NCBI GenBank assembly: GCA_900108205.1
Contig: FNUU01000001.1
Coordinates: 1-64,000, forward strand
DNA: 64,000 nt
Direction: 5' to 3'
Source: Eubacterium ruminantium
Lineage (GTDB): Bacteria; Bacillota; Clostridia; Lachnospirales; Lachnospiraceae
Below are positions 25,884-35,685 of the stretch, piece after piece. The notes under the pieces are model-generated. The model was given only the letters and a program-made list of their open reading frames with translations, was not told the DNA's origin and searched no databases. Both the position numbers and the translations under genes were made by a program. Within the stretch, counting starts at the first letter, position 1; each line of letters opens with the position of its first letter.

Positions 25884-25949
25884 TTTTCTGTAAAAGATAA
25901 TGGAGAAACGCAATCCTAATATGAGATGTGTTTTTGTATCTCAATATAT

Positions 25950-26095
25950 ATAATATGATTTAATTGAAATATATGGAGCATGATTCAGTTGAAATATATG
26001 AATCATGCTTTAATTGGAATATGCTTCATTTGAAATATGTGAATAATGATTAAATTGGAATATATGAAATATGATTCCACTGGAATATATAGATT
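25950..26095 (+). repeat. Degenerate tandem repeats of about 25 bp
   Basis: Six imperfect copies of ATGATTYARTTGAAATATATGAA follow one another between the HTH gene and tRNA-Glu. Period is about 22-26 bp with point and length changes. No coding frame; origin by slippage is likely. Confidence 0.65.
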
Positions 26096-26148
26096 ATTAT
26101 TTTGTTAGAATCGTTTAATGGAGCATTTTTTATGTTTATATACAAGAA

Positions 26149-26178
26149 AAAGGATACACAATCGTGTATCCTTTTTAA
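26149..26178 (-). terminator. Terminator of tRNA-Glu
   Basis: GGATACAC (26152-26159), loop AATC, GTGTATCC (26164-26171). Poly-A/poly-T flanks make it usable in both directions; on the minus strand it closes the tRNA transcript. Confidence 0.8.
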
Positions 26179-26179
26179 G

Positions 26180-26251
26180 TAGTCCGTAGGGGAATCGAAC
26201 CCCTGATTCCGCCGTGAGAGGGCGGCGTCTTAGCCTCTTGACCAACGGACC
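26180..26251 (-). tRNA. tRNA-Glu (CTC)
   Basis: Read on the minus strand: acceptor GGTCCGT with ACGGACT, D-arm GGTCAAGAGGCTAAGAC, anticodon stem CCGCC/GGCGG with loop CTCTCAC (anticodon CTC), T-arm AGGGGTTCGATTCCCCT. The CCA end is not encoded. Confidence 0.95.
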
Positions 26252-26491
26252 GTCTATAATATTAACAAAGATGTTTGAAAAATGCAAGTACTTTTTTGAA
26301 AAATATTGTATTTATTTTAGTACAATCGACTTTGCTGCTTTTTTCTACTATTTACCTGCATAAAACGACAGTTTTATTATTCTTAATAATGTTTAAATAA
26401 TTTATTCTTTACATAAATATGAAAAATGATAAAATGTAAAAGATAGTTTATCAAAATCATGAAGGATAAAAGGGAAGAGGAGACTTTTAAA

Positions 26492-27190
26492 ATGATCAGA
26501 TGTGAACATGTTGGGAAGAAGTATGGTTCTAAATATGCCCTTCAGGATTTCAATTTTATGTTTGAGCCGGGACATATATATGCGCTTCTTGGACCAAACG
26601 GAAGTGGTAAATCCACACTTATGAAGAATCTGGCAGGGCTGATAAAACCTACAGAGGGTCAGATTTATGTAGAAAATGAACCGATCAGTTATCGTCATAA
26701 AGCAAAGATTGCTTACATGCCTACTGAACCATATTTCTACGGGTATATGACTGCTATGCAGGCGGCCAAGTATTATCAGGACTTTTTTACTGATTTTAAT
26801 ATGGATAAGTTCATGTTTACCATGCAGAGAATGCAGCTGGATCCTAATCAGAAGCTTAAGACATATTCAACCGGTATGATGGCTAAGTTTAAGGTTGCAC
26901 TTAATGTTTCTCGTAATCCAAGACTTCTTATGCTTGATGAACCTCTCAATGGTATTGATATGCTGGCCAGAGAGGATGTTACAAGAAGTATCGTAGAAGG
27001 TATTTCAAGGGATTCCGCAGTTATCATTTCCAGCCACCTTATAGAGGATCTGGAGTCTATTTCAGATTATGTTCTCTTTATAAAGCTGGGTCACCTTGTG
27101 GTTTCAGGCTATACATCTACTTTCAGAGAACAGTATGGCAAGACCATGTCTGACATGTATCGTGAGATATATTCAGACATAAGAATATAA
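26492..27190 (+). CDS. ABC transporter ATP-binding protein
   Basis: A 232-aa ATPase. Start is set at 26492 (MIRCEHVGKKYG) with AAGAGGAG upstream; an in-frame ATG at 26459 would add 11 charged residues. Walker A GPNGSGKST, a degenerate signature YSTGMM in place of LSGGQ, Walker B LLMLDEP and switch His in ISSHLIED are visible. It resembles the YtrB/BcrA-like exporters of Firmicutes. It lies 13 bases before its permease partner. The substrate cannot be told from sequence; such pairs often handle antimicrobial peptides or cell-envelope lipids. Confidence 0.85.
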   Translation: MIRCEHVGKKYGSKYALQDFNFMFEPGHIYALLGPNGSGKSTLMKNLAGLIKPTEGQIYVENEPISYRHKAKIAYMPTEPYFYGYMTAMQAAKYYQDFFTDFNMDKFMFTMQRMQLDPNQKLKTYSTGMMAKFKVALNVSRNPRLLMLDEPLNGIDMLAREDVTRSIVEGISRDSAVIISSHLIEDLESISDYVLFIKLGHLVVSGYTSTFREQYGKTMSDMYREIYSDIRI

Positions 27191-27203
27191 GGGGGTAAAT
27201 GAT

Positions 27204-27962
27204 ATGCTTAAAACAATGAAATATGAGATAATCAGAAATAAAATGACTCTTATCATTTTGGGAAGTGTCATAGGTGCCGCAGAGCTTGTATTCCTGTTTG
27301 GACTTATTTCAGATAAGAGGAGTACAATTGGGCTGGGAATAGCACTTCTTGTATTCGGTACTTCCATAGTTTATTTCTCAATATGGCTTCTTGGTATAAT
27401 GAGTTTCAGTCACGATCTTAGAGACAAAACCGGTTATATGGTTTTCCTGACGCCGATTTCACCGTATAAGATCATATTTGCAAAGATCCTTGTAGGACTT
27501 TTTGAACTTATTCTTGCTGCAGTATTGTTTATTCTGCTTGCAAGTATAGACATCAAAATCCTTTTGGATAAGTTTGGGGCATCCGCAGAAGTGTTTGATG
27601 CTATAGCAAGAATTCTGGGTTCATCAAAGAGTACTATCTGGGCTGCTTTCATAGTATTTGTTCTCGGACTTGTATTCAGCGTTTTACTCTACTATTCAGT
27701 GGCATATTTCATGTCTGCTGTAAGTGCGCTCCTTGCAAGAGGAAAGGGCGCTCAGAGATTTATAAGCATAGTGCTCGTGATCGTATTTATAATTGCTTAT
27801 AATGTTATAGAGAAGAAGCTTCCGACTATTGATAACAATATCAGCAATGAAGCGTTCAGACTTTTTGTAAAGAATATTCCGAGCTATATTGTTGCTCTTG
27901 GTGTTTCGGCCGGATTTACCTTTGGCTGCGGCTATCTGATGGATAATAAGCTTAGCTTGTAA
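27204..27962 (+). CDS. ABC transporter permease
   Basis: A 252-aa integral membrane protein with about six hydrophobic helices (starting near residues 15, 48, 95, 145, 185 and 225), typical of ABC-2-type permeases. AAGGGGG precedes the start. With the preceding ATPase it forms a two-gene exporter followed by a terminator. No peptidase or extracellular domain is present, so substrate and function stay open. Confidence 0.8.
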   Translation: MLKTMKYEIIRNKMTLIILGSVIGAAELVFLFGLISDKRSTIGLGIALLVFGTSIVYFSIWLLGIMSFSHDLRDKTGYMVFLTPISPYKIIFAKILVGLFELILAAVLFILLASIDIKILLDKFGASAEVFDAIARILGSSKSTIWAAFIVFVLGLVFSVLLYYSVAYFMSAVSALLARGKGAQRFISIVLVIVFIIAYNVIEKKLPTIDNNISNEAFRLFVKNIPSYIVALGVSAGFTFGCGYLMDNKLSL

Positions 27963-27971
27963 TTAAAAAAT

Positions 27972-28025
27972 AGCCTCAATACTATGTTGAAATAATGATT
28001 TCAAGTGGTATTGAGGCTGTTTTTA
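27972..28025 (+). terminator. Terminator after ABC operon
   Basis: AGCCTCAATAC (27972-27982) pairs with GTATTGAGGCT (28008-28018), followed by GTTTTTATTTT. Confidence 0.85.
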
Positions 28026-28142
28026 TTTTGTGGATAATGACCCGGGTGCCGGCGTATATGTGATATGCAGCTGCAGGTATTCTGGTAAATATCCCTCATT
28101 GATTGATATAGTCGTGAAATATACTGATGTAGTACGGATACA

Positions 28143-30879
28143 TTATTTTACAGTGAGCTTCACAGGCCTTGTGTAGGTTTTGTAATTATCGTTATTCAGA
28201 ATAGCACATCTATATTCATAGCCATTATAGATGTCTTTGGTTTTAACAGTGAGAGTGGCGGTCTTGCAGCCTTCCGACTTGGAATTTGACCATGCTCCGG
28301 ATGAACTCTTTCTGTACTGCCACTGATATTTTACATTCTGACCTTTGGCATTAACTGTAAAGGTTGCAGCAGTTCCGGCTTTAACGCTTGTGCTTTTCGG
28401 CTGCGTAACGATAACATTTTTTGTTACAAGTCTGACGGTTTTTGAGAAGACAGTAACATTGTTACAGGTTATACAGCATTTGTAATATCTGCCATTCAGG
28501 CCTTCAGTAGCCTTGACTGTGAGAGTATTTGTGGAATTTCCTGTTGCGTTTGTTCTGGCCCAGTTTTTATTGTCCTTGCTGACCCACCAGCGGTATTTGA
28601 ATTTTCCACCCTTTAAACCAACCTTAAATGTTGCGGTATCACCGTAATAAAGGATCTGAGTTTCAGGCTGGGTAACAAATTCCGGAAGGATCTTAAAGGT
28701 AAGTGTCTTTGTACCTGTATAATTTCCCTTGCCGGAAATGGTTATCTTTGCAATTCCGACCATTGTATTATCACTATAGGTTACCGTATAATCCTTATCT
28801 GCTGTAAGAACCCTTGTGCCCTGAGTAAGCTTTACGGCGGTTTTTACAGGCTTTCCGGTATAGGTAAGCTCTGTTGAACCCTGCTGGAATTTTGATGCCA
28901 TTTGTAATGTTTTTCTTTTTGATAGTCCAGGTTATTTTTTTATCAGCAGTGGTTCCGTCATACCAGATGGTATTCTTTTTATCATTTAGAGTAAGGGTTG
29001 CTGTATATTTGCCCGGAACAGTAGCAGAGTTGCCGGTAACTGTAAATCTGCTGTTTGTCTTTATACCATGTTTTTCGGTACCGTCATATTCAATATCTGT
29101 AAGTACGGTATAATTTACAGGTGTTTTGGAAGGTGTATATTTAGCTTTTCCGTTCGCTTCCAGCATTTCATTTATTGTATTCTTGAATTCCGTGAAAGTA
29201 ACTCTCTGATATGGTCTGAAATGAGTTTCTTCTCTTGGTTTATCGAAGCCTTCAACGCCCCACATGATATTCCATGTGATGGCCCAGGTTATTCCTTCCC
29301 AATGTTCGTTGTCAATATCAAAATAGTCTATGAAGTCGTCGCTTCGTCCGAAATCAATAGCTCTGTTATAACCGGCATATTCCGAATACCGCATCAGGAA
29401 ACAGGCGAGATCCTGCCTTGAAAGCCATTTGTCGACACCGAAGGTATTTTCAGCAACGTAATGATAACCTACGCAAATACTGTTTTTTTCGCCCCAAAGC
29501 AGAGCATTATAATATGGTGAATCGGATCTGACATCTGTAAATCTTGTTTTAAGGCCTGAAACATCCGGTTTTCCGGCCATTTCATAAAGCACCTGCACAG
29601 CATATGCGCGGGTGATAAGGTTAGTTGTATTTGAAGGTTCTTCATCCAGACGCGGATCATATTCAGGAATCCTTCCGCTGGATTCGATTTTAAGTGTAAC
29701 AGCATCATCAAAGCAAAGAAAATACAAACTGTCGCCCTGAGTTGAATCATCAAGATGATAATCGATGGTCCACGAATGGCCGACGCATACGCTGTATTCG
29801 GCCTTTTTAACACCTTCTTTATAGGTCTTGATAAGTAAAGGATTATCGCCGATATTCAGTGTCTTGAAGCTGTTTGTAAAGGCCTGCAGAAAATGTAATC
29901 TCTGATGATATTTCAGATCCAGGTTTGATATCTGGTTACAGGCACAATCCAGATAGCAAAGCTTCGGATTCTTTGACAGATCAAGTGTTTTAATACTGTT
30001 ATAGGCACAGCTGAGCTTGGTAAGCTCAGGATTATGAGTAACATCAATCTTTGTAACGTCGTTATAAGAGCAGTTATAATACTGAAGTCCCGGACATTTG
30101 CTGACATCAATGCTTCCGAGGCCTCGGTTGCTCCAGATGTCAAGACGCTTCATTTTCGGACAGCAGGTGACGTCAAGAGTTTTTAAATTGTTCTGAAAGG
30201 CGTCCAGGTGCTGAAGCTTTTGATTATTGCTCAGATCAAGCTTTGAGAGCTGGCAGGTGCCGCACATCAGGTGTTCAAGCTCGGGATTGTGTGACACATC
30301 CAGAGTTTTCAGAGGATTTGTGTTGCATTCGAGAAATGCGAGTTTAGAGTTATTGCTTACATTCAGGTTTGTAAGCTTACATTCAGTACAGTAAACCCAC
30401 AGGAGCTCAGTGTTTGCCGAGAAATCCAGTGAGGTAAACAGATTATTGTCACACCAGATACCGGTAAGAAGCTTATTGTTACTGAGATCCCAGCTTGAAA
30501 TCTCATTATGGGTGCAGTAAAGTCCGCGCAATTCGACCAGATATTCAATGCCTTTAACGGACTTGATACCCATATTGTCGCAGTGGATATTTCTCAGATA
30601 CAGGATTTCCTGTGCGTCCAGGTAGCCGTTTTGGTCTTTGTCATATTCCGGATCGGAGATAACGGCTCTGAACATTGGATCCGGAAAGGTTGTTTCATTG
30701 ATATAGACCGGCTGAATGGCAGAATTAACTTCCAGCGGATCGATATCCTCTGGATACTCCGGACAGTCGTCTGCGGCCAGAACAGTGCTTCCAAATGTAG
30801 TAAGAGAGAGTACCGCTGCCGTACAGAAGGCCATAAACCCGGAAAATAATCTTTTTCGCAGTTTCATAGTTTTTTTCAT
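28143..30879 (-). pseudogene. LRR/SLH/Ig surface protein with frameshift
   Basis: Two overlapping minus-strand frames (30879 down to 28795, and 28901 down to 28143) read as one protein. Signal peptide about residues 1-36 (VLA); then roughly a dozen 21-residue leucine-rich repeats of type LKTLDVSHNPELEHLMC; an S-layer-homology-like region (about 400-560; TRAYAVQVLYEM, FTDV); MBG and Ig-like domains after the shift (VTQPKSTSVKAGTAATF). At the A5 run (28910-28914 on the plus strand) the frame must move by one base: the second frame, read upstream, gives KKTLQMASKFQQGSTELTYTG, which continues the domain. Without it the protein ends early after 694 residues. It may be a phase-variable gene, a pseudogene or a sequencing error. 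Confidence 0.7.
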
Positions 30880-31014
30880 GTTTGTTTCCTTCTTTTCATT
30901 TTTTCATAGTTTACATGGTTTTCATTGTTACATGTTTTCATGGTTTTATAGTTTTACTTAGCTGCATTTATGCCGTGTTGAAAATTTTTATGTATTAAAT
31001 CAGTGGAGCAATGT
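30880..31014 (-). repeat. AT-rich leader with ATGAAAAC/CATGTAA repeats
   Basis: On the minus strand, just before the surface-protein gene, short near-repeats of ATGAAAACCATGTAA and ATGAAAACATGTAA recur four or five times. AAGAAGGA supplies the ribosome site. Their function, if any, is unknown. Confidence 0.4.
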
Positions 31015-32391
31015 TTAGTATGTAATTGTAATTATTTCATTTATATAAACTTCATATGCCGCGTAAGCATCGCTGTCTGCCGGAGATAAATCCAAGATAT
31101 CCTTACATTTTACATCGATCAGCATATATCTTTCAGTGTGGCCGCGGAAGAAGAGCTCACCGTCTTTTTCTATGATCTCTTCGACAAGGATATTCAGCCT
31201 TTCACCCTTGAAGCTTCTTTCATAAGACGCCTTGTTCACATCACCGATCCTAATCATTTTGTCACTTCTTTCGGCCTTTATGTTATCCGGTACCTGATCC
31301 GGCAGTTTGTCGGCAACAGTACCTTTTCTTCTTGAATATTTGAAGATATGTGTTTCATACAGCTTGATTTCGGTAAGGTTATCGAGAGTAGTATAAAAAT
31401 CAGCTTCGGTTTCTCCGGCAAATCCTGCAATAACATCAGCAGTAAGAGCCGGCCTGTCGAAATTCTCGCGCAGCAGTCGTACAGCATTTTTTATATCCTC
31501 AACTGTATAATGTCGGTTCATCCTTTTAAGCGTATTATCGCAAAGGCTCTGAAGTGACAAATGAAAATGAGGACAGATGCGTTTATCATTTTTTATAATA
31601 TTTATAAATTCTTCGGTTACTATACGTGGTTCGAGAGAACCGAGGCGTATTCTGATTATTTTGTCGGAAGCCTGTTTTAATTCTCTGAGCAGGTCGAGGA
31701 AATCCTTGCCGTTATCGTTATATGAACAGATATTTATACCGGTGAGAACAACCTCTTTGATACCATTTTGGGCAAGGGTATTCATCTCTTCGAGAATCTC
31801 AGGGATCGATTTGCTTCTGATACGTCCTCTGACATAAGGGATGATACAATATGTGCAGAAGAGGTTACAGCCGTCCTGAATCTTTATGTAGGCTCTTGTT
31901 TTGCCGACGGGCTGAGAAACCTTAAGGTTTTCGTAGGTATTATCCTTATTTATATCGATGAGATTATCCTTCACCTGTTTACCTTCAAAATAATCGGAGA
32001 GTATTCTGACAATGTCCTTTTTTCTGTTATTCCCTATAACTATGTCAACGGATTCATCCTTAAGGAGCGAATCAGCCGCTGCCTGAACATAGCAGCCTAC
32101 AGCAACAACTACAGTGTCCGGATTCTGCTTTTTCATGCGGTGAAGCATCTGTCGTGACTTTCTGTCGGCTATATTTGTGACAGAGCAGGTGTTGACTATG
32201 GAAATGTCTGCTTTGATGATGCTTTTAGAGCTGTCGTCGATAACATCGAATTTATTATCATTTGAAACTGCCTCGGCTTTTATACAACCTGCCGCACACA
32301 GCTCCTCCAGCATCGCATCGGATTCATATTGATTAACTTTACATCCCAGCGTAAGGATATAGACTGATCTGTTCTTTAAATTATCTGACAT
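31015..32391 (-). CDS. mtaB: tRNA t6A37 methylthiotransferase MtaB
   Basis: A 458-aa radical-SAM methylthiotransferase. The N-terminal UPF0004 domain holds LGCKVNQYESDAM, NTCSVTN and VGCYVQ, whose three Cys bind the auxiliary 4Fe-4S cluster. The radical-SAM motif is CNLFCTYC (near residue 165), and a TRAM-like domain is at the C-terminus. LGCKVNQ and the length point to MtaB (converts t6A to ms2t6A at position 37) rather than MiaB or RimO. It stands alone, with an AGGAGACC ribosome site. Confidence 0.92.
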   Translation of the reverse strand: MSDNLKNRSVYILTLGCKVNQYESDAMLEELCAAGCIKAEAVSNDNKFDVIDDSSKSIIKADISIVNTCSVTNIADRKSRQMLHRMKKQNPDTVVVAVGCYVQAAADSLLKDESVDIVIGNNRKKDIVRILSDYFEGKQVKDNLIDINKDNTYENLKVSQPVGKTRAYIKIQDGCNLFCTYCIIPYVRGRIRSKSIPEILEEMNTLAQNGIKEVVLTGINICSYNDNGKDFLDLLRELKQASDKIIRIRLGSLEPRIVTEEFINIIKNDKRICPHFHLSLQSLCDNTLKRMNRHYTVEDIKNAVRLLRENFDRPALTADVIAGFAGETEADFYTTLDNLTEIKLYETHIFKYSRRKGTVADKLPDQVPDNIKAERSDKMIRIGDVNKASYERSFKGERLNILVEEIIEKDGELFFRGHTERYMLIDVKCKDILDLSPADSDAYAAYEVYINEIITITY

Positions 32392-32512
32392 TTATATGAG
32401 GTCTCCTTTATCATATGTTTTATCCAAATATAATACTTTCGGCTGTTTTGCAAATTGAATAACAAAACAAAGTAAAATTGTGAATGTTTAATAGTTTTGC
32501 GCGCTATTTTAG

Positions 32513-32541
32513 TTGACAAAAATTTATCAAACTTTTATTAT
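32513..32541 (+). promoter_or_regulatory. Promoter of HPr-like gene
   Basis: TTGACA (32513-32518), 17-bp spacer, TATTAT (32536-32541), 70 bp before the start. Confidence 0.7.
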
Positions 32542-32610
32542 ATTATCATAAATGGAATAAATATGTAAAATATCTTGTTCTAAACTATATTAATAATGTG
32601 GAGGATAAAA

Positions 32611-32847
32611 ATGAAAGCAGTAAAGGTTTCACTTAATTCAATCGATAAGGTAAAATCATTTGTAAATGACATCAGTGGTTTCACATCAGCAGAATTTGAT
32701 CTTGTATCGGGAAGATATGTAATCGATGCTAAGTCAATCATGGGAATCTTTAGTCTTGATATTTCTAAGCCGATCGATCTTAATATTTATTCAGAAGACA
32801 GCATGGATGAGATCATCGAGACAATCAAGCCATATCTGGCAGAGTAA
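32611..32847 (+). CDS. HPr-fold protein lacking the active-site His
   Basis: A 78-aa protein; start at 32611 after GGAGG. Length, VDAKSIMGIFSLD (compare KSIMGVMSL) and the C-terminal helix fit the HPr family of phosphocarriers. The N-terminal region where HPr has HARPA reads NSIDKVKSFV and has no His, so PTS phosphotransfer cannot occur in the usual way. Proteins of this type are frequent in Lachnospiraceae; the role is unknown. It is strongly transcribed by the look of its promoter and precedes the zinc-ribbon genes by 43 bases. Confidence 0.75.
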   Translation: MKAVKVSLNSIDKVKSFVNDISGFTSAEFDLVSGRYVIDAKSIMGIFSLDISKPIDLNIYSEDSMDEIIETIKPYLAE

Positions 32848-32890
32848 TTACTTTAAAAAATATAATAATGAAAGGTAAGAGGTAATTTAT

Positions 32891-33769
32891 ATGAAGAATT
32901 GTCCTATTTGCGGCGCTCAGCTGAATGATACAGATACAATTTGTAATGTGTGCGGCGCTCAGCAGCAGCCGGCACAGCAGGGTTATGATGCGTATCAGCA
33001 GAATATGAACCAGGCACAGCAGACATATGGCGGTTATCAGGATCAGGCACAGCAGGGATATAATGCATACCAGCAGAATATGAACCAGGCACAGCAGGCT
33101 TATGGTGGATATCAGGATCAGGCGCAGCAGGCCTATGCAGGTTTCCAGCAGGGGGCTCAGAACATGCAGGATGCATATAATAATGGTGCTGCACAGTATC
33201 AGCAGGATTACGGTCAGTATCAGCAGGGATTTGATCAGTATGGTCAGGGACAGTTTGGTGGCGGTGCACCGGCACCTGCTCCAAAGAGTAATAAAAAGAT
33301 GATAATTATCATCGCATCGGTAGTAGGCGTTATAGGACTTGGAGTTCTTGCTTATTTCCTTTTCTTTAGAGGCGGAGTAAGCCATGGATCAGCAAAAGAT
33401 GTTGCGCAGAGCTTTGTTGATGCTCTCGGCGATTATGATGCAGATGACCTTGTTGCTTGTATGGCTCCAAAGGTTCAGGAAAAGTATAAGGGTCAGCTTG
33501 ATACATATATGGGTATGTTTAAGGCCATGGATGCAAAGGTTAGCGGATCTGTTGTCAGTGAAACACCTATAACAGGTTCTGATCTTGAAGACCTTAATGA
33601 GGATCTTCAAAGCAGATATGGATTTACTGTAACAGAAGCATCAAATGTAAAAATGAAGATGACAATTAAAGCGTCATTCATGGGCCAGAGTATGGATGAA
33701 ACAGATGATGCAGACCTTGTCTGTGGTAAGGTTGACGGTAAGTGGTATGTACTTGATCCTGATATGTAA
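32891..33769 (+). CDS. Zinc-ribbon/Gln-rich/membrane protein
   Basis: A 292-aa protein of the same plan as 16887-18338. Zinc ribbon CPICG...CNVCG (residues 4-22). Gln/Tyr/Asn-rich linker (about 25-135) with an imperfect 25-residue repeat of type YQQNMNQAQQ...YGGYQDQAQQ. One membrane helix (IIIIASVVGVIGLGVLAYFL, near 137-157). Extracytoplasmic domain of about 130 residues beginning DVAQSFVDALGDYDADDL, of DUF4878/NTF2-like type. It likely forms an operon with the next gene, 36 bases downstream. Function unknown; the linker is typical of intrinsically disordered or prion-like sequence. Confidence 0.75.
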   Translation: MKNCPICGAQLNDTDTICNVCGAQQQPAQQGYDAYQQNMNQAQQTYGGYQDQAQQGYNAYQQNMNQAQQAYGGYQDQAQQAYAGFQQGAQNMQDAYNNGAAQYQQDYGQYQQGFDQYGQGQFGGGAPAPAPKSNKKMIIIIASVVGVIGLGVLAYFLFFRGGVSHGSAKDVAQSFVDALGDYDADDLVACMAPKVQEKYKGQLDTYMGMFKAMDAKVSGSVVSETPITGSDLEDLNEDLQSRYGFTVTEASNVKMKMTIKASFMGQSMDETDDADLVCGKVDGKWYVLDPDM

Positions 33770-33805
33770 AGAAATCATTAAAGGGAAGTAAGAAAGGAAA
33801 ATAAA

Positions 33806-34672
33806 ATGGCAAAGTGTTTAGTTTGCGGCACAGAACTTGAGTCCGGTGCTGCAGTATGTCCGATATGCGGTTCTGCTCAGGAAGTGAAGTCGAATCCATA
33901 TAAGCTCGCCGGAGAGCCTGAGGATACAGGATATACCGGAGGAATATATGACAGATCAAAGGCTCCGGGACATCCGATCGATCAGCCGGATCCGATGCAG
34001 TATGGCGGTGGAGAACCTGGAATGTTCGGCGGTGCAGGAGCAGCAGGTATGGGCGGAAGCTCATCAGGTTTTTCAGGAAACAATGGTGGATTTGGTGGTC
34101 AGAATAATTCATATGGTTCTGATTCATTTTCAAATATGCAGGGCGGTGGATATGTTGAACCTGCCAGAGTTCAGAATAAGACAGGAGCAATCGTTGCAAT
34201 AGTACTTGTACTTCTTTGCGCAGTTGGTGTTGGAGCATTTTTCATCATTAAGAATCTTTCATCGTCTCCAAAGGGCGTTGCAAAAGAGTTTATAGAAGCA
34301 TTTGAAGATCTTGATATCGATAAGATGATCAGTCTTTTCCCATCAGAGCTTGCTAAGGATGAGGATGTTGATTCACTTAGGTCGATATTCCAGTATTTCT
34401 CAAGCAATGGAGTAAAGGTTGAATTCAAGAATGCTAAATATGAAGTTGGAAATGCATATACTCCTGCACAGGTATTGGCTGTAGAACAGTCATTTACTGA
34501 TAACGGATATAACTTTACCGAGAAGATCGATCAGGTAAAGGATGTTCATATCAAGGCTACTATGGAAGCATCAGTTATGGGTCAGTCACAGTCACAGGAT
34601 TTCAATGCAACAATTGTTTGTGCTAAGATCAATGGAAAGTGGAAGATCGTTGGTGCAAAGGGATTAGAATAA
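33806..34672 (+). CDS. Zinc-ribbon/Gly-rich/membrane protein
   Basis: A 288-aa relative of the previous gene. Zinc ribbon CLVCG...CPICG (residues 4-22); Gly/Ser/Asn-rich linker (about 60-125); membrane helix IVAIVLVLLCAVGVGAFFII (near 131-150); and an extracytoplasmic domain beginning GVAKEFIEAFEDLDIDKMI. The C-terminal KINGKWKIVG matches KVDGKWYVL in the neighbour, so the outer domains are homologous while the linkers have diverged completely. AAGAAAGG precedes the start and a terminator follows. Confidence 0.75.
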   Translation: MAKCLVCGTELESGAAVCPICGSAQEVKSNPYKLAGEPEDTGYTGGIYDRSKAPGHPIDQPDPMQYGGGEPGMFGGAGAAGMGGSSSGFSGNNGGFGGQNNSYGSDSFSNMQGGGYVEPARVQNKTGAIVAIVLVLLCAVGVGAFFIIKNLSSSPKGVAKEFIEAFEDLDIDKMISLFPSELAKDEDVDSLRSIFQYFSSNGVKVEFKNAKYEVGNAYTPAQVLAVEQSFTDNGYNFTEKIDQVKDVHIKATMEASVMGQSQSQDFNATIVCAKINGKWKIVGAKGLE

Positions 34673-34693
34673 TAAATAAAATTATATTTTCAG

Positions 34694-34725
34694 ATAGCTC
34701 TACCTTGTGTAGAGCTATTTTTTTG
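34694..34725 (+). terminator. Terminator after zinc-ribbon pair
   Basis: ATAGCTCTAC (34694-34703), loop CTTGT, GTAGAGCTAT (34709-34718), then seven T. Confidence 0.88.
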
Positions 34726-34938
34726 CATCAAACTGCCGAGATCACAGGCAAAGCTCCGAGCATAATATGATTTCATATGCTATCTTCGGGTATAATAATA
34801 TATTGGAAATAATACTCCGGTTCTGCAGACAGATATTTTGGATTTTATAATGAATAAAATTATATTTTGTTGTACAATGATATGTATATTGTGAGTCCGC
34901 AGGACTGGTTTGTAATCTAATGAAAAAAGGTTAATAAA

Positions 34939-35685
34939 ATGCTTGATAAAGACATGAGGGAGCCCCTTTTTGACTTCCTTGAAGAATTATATGGTAAGAT
35001 AAGGATAATTGAAGAGAAGGTCATCATGAAATCCAGAGCGGATGTTCTTGGTGTTATAGATGGTGCTATTGTCGGCTGTGAGATAAAATCTGACAGCGAC
35101 AGCTATCAAAGGCTTCCTGATCAGATAAAGGATTATGATAAGTACTGTGATTATTCGTATCTTGTAATTGGAAAAAGTCATTCTGTGCATGCAGCAGAAC
35201 ATATACCTGATTACTGGGGGATTATCTGTATTTCGGATGATGCATTAGCATCAGATGAGAATATTAAAATCCTCAGGAAAGCACAAATGTGCCCTAAGGT
35301 CAAGCTTTCAAATCAGTTTCAGCTGTTATGGAGAAATGAGCTTGCCCAGATGCTGCTTATAAATCATTTGCCAAAATGTACCGGTAAGAACAAGAAGGAA
35401 ATCTCAAAGATTCTTATCGAAAAGGTGGATAATGATCTTCTCCGTGAGCAGCTTACTGAACTGCTTTTTGAGAGAGACTATAATATATTTGAAAAAGAAA
35501 ACATAAAAAAATCAGAAAAAACAGAATTAAATAATACTGAAAAAAGTGATATAATATTTCGGAAAAGAAAAAACGGAGTGGTTGCCAAAAAAGCTACACC
35601 AAAAAGGAAAAAGCCGCCACGCCCTGTCGGAGTCGCTCATGTGATAACCGGAAGAAGACGTACAAGGAGAAAAAACAGCAAATGA
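34939..35685 (+). CDS. sce7726/MmcB-like PD-(D/E)XK-type protein
   Basis: A 248-aa protein. Residues 1-150 match the sce7726/MmcB-like family: MREPLFDFLEE, RADVLGVIDGAIVGCEIKSDSD (Asp...Glu-x-Lys, as in PD-(D/E)XK nuclease folds) and SYLVIGKSH. Members are tied to DNA repair or are of unknown role. The C-terminal 70 residues are very basic (KRKKPPRPVG, GRRRTRRKNSK), suited to nucleic-acid binding. Its stop overlaps the start of the next zinc-ribbon gene by 4 bases, so the two are translated together. That coupling is hard to explain by known functions. Confidence 0.65.
   Translation: MLDKDMREPLFDFLEELYGKIRIIEEKVIMKSRADVLGVIDGAIVGCEIKSDSDSYQRLPDQIKDYDKYCDYSYLVIGKSHSVHAAEHIPDYWGIICISDDALASDENIKILRKAQMCPKVKLSNQFQLLWRNELAQMLLINHLPKCTGKNKKEISKILIEKVDNDLLREQLTELLFERDYNIFEKENIKKSEKTELNNTEKSDIIFRKRKNGVVAKKATPKRKKPPRPVGVAHVITGRRRTRRKNSK

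Noticed and set aside
25950..26095. CRISPR array
   Set aside because: Repeats are degenerate, adjoin without unique spacers, and no cas genes are in the window.
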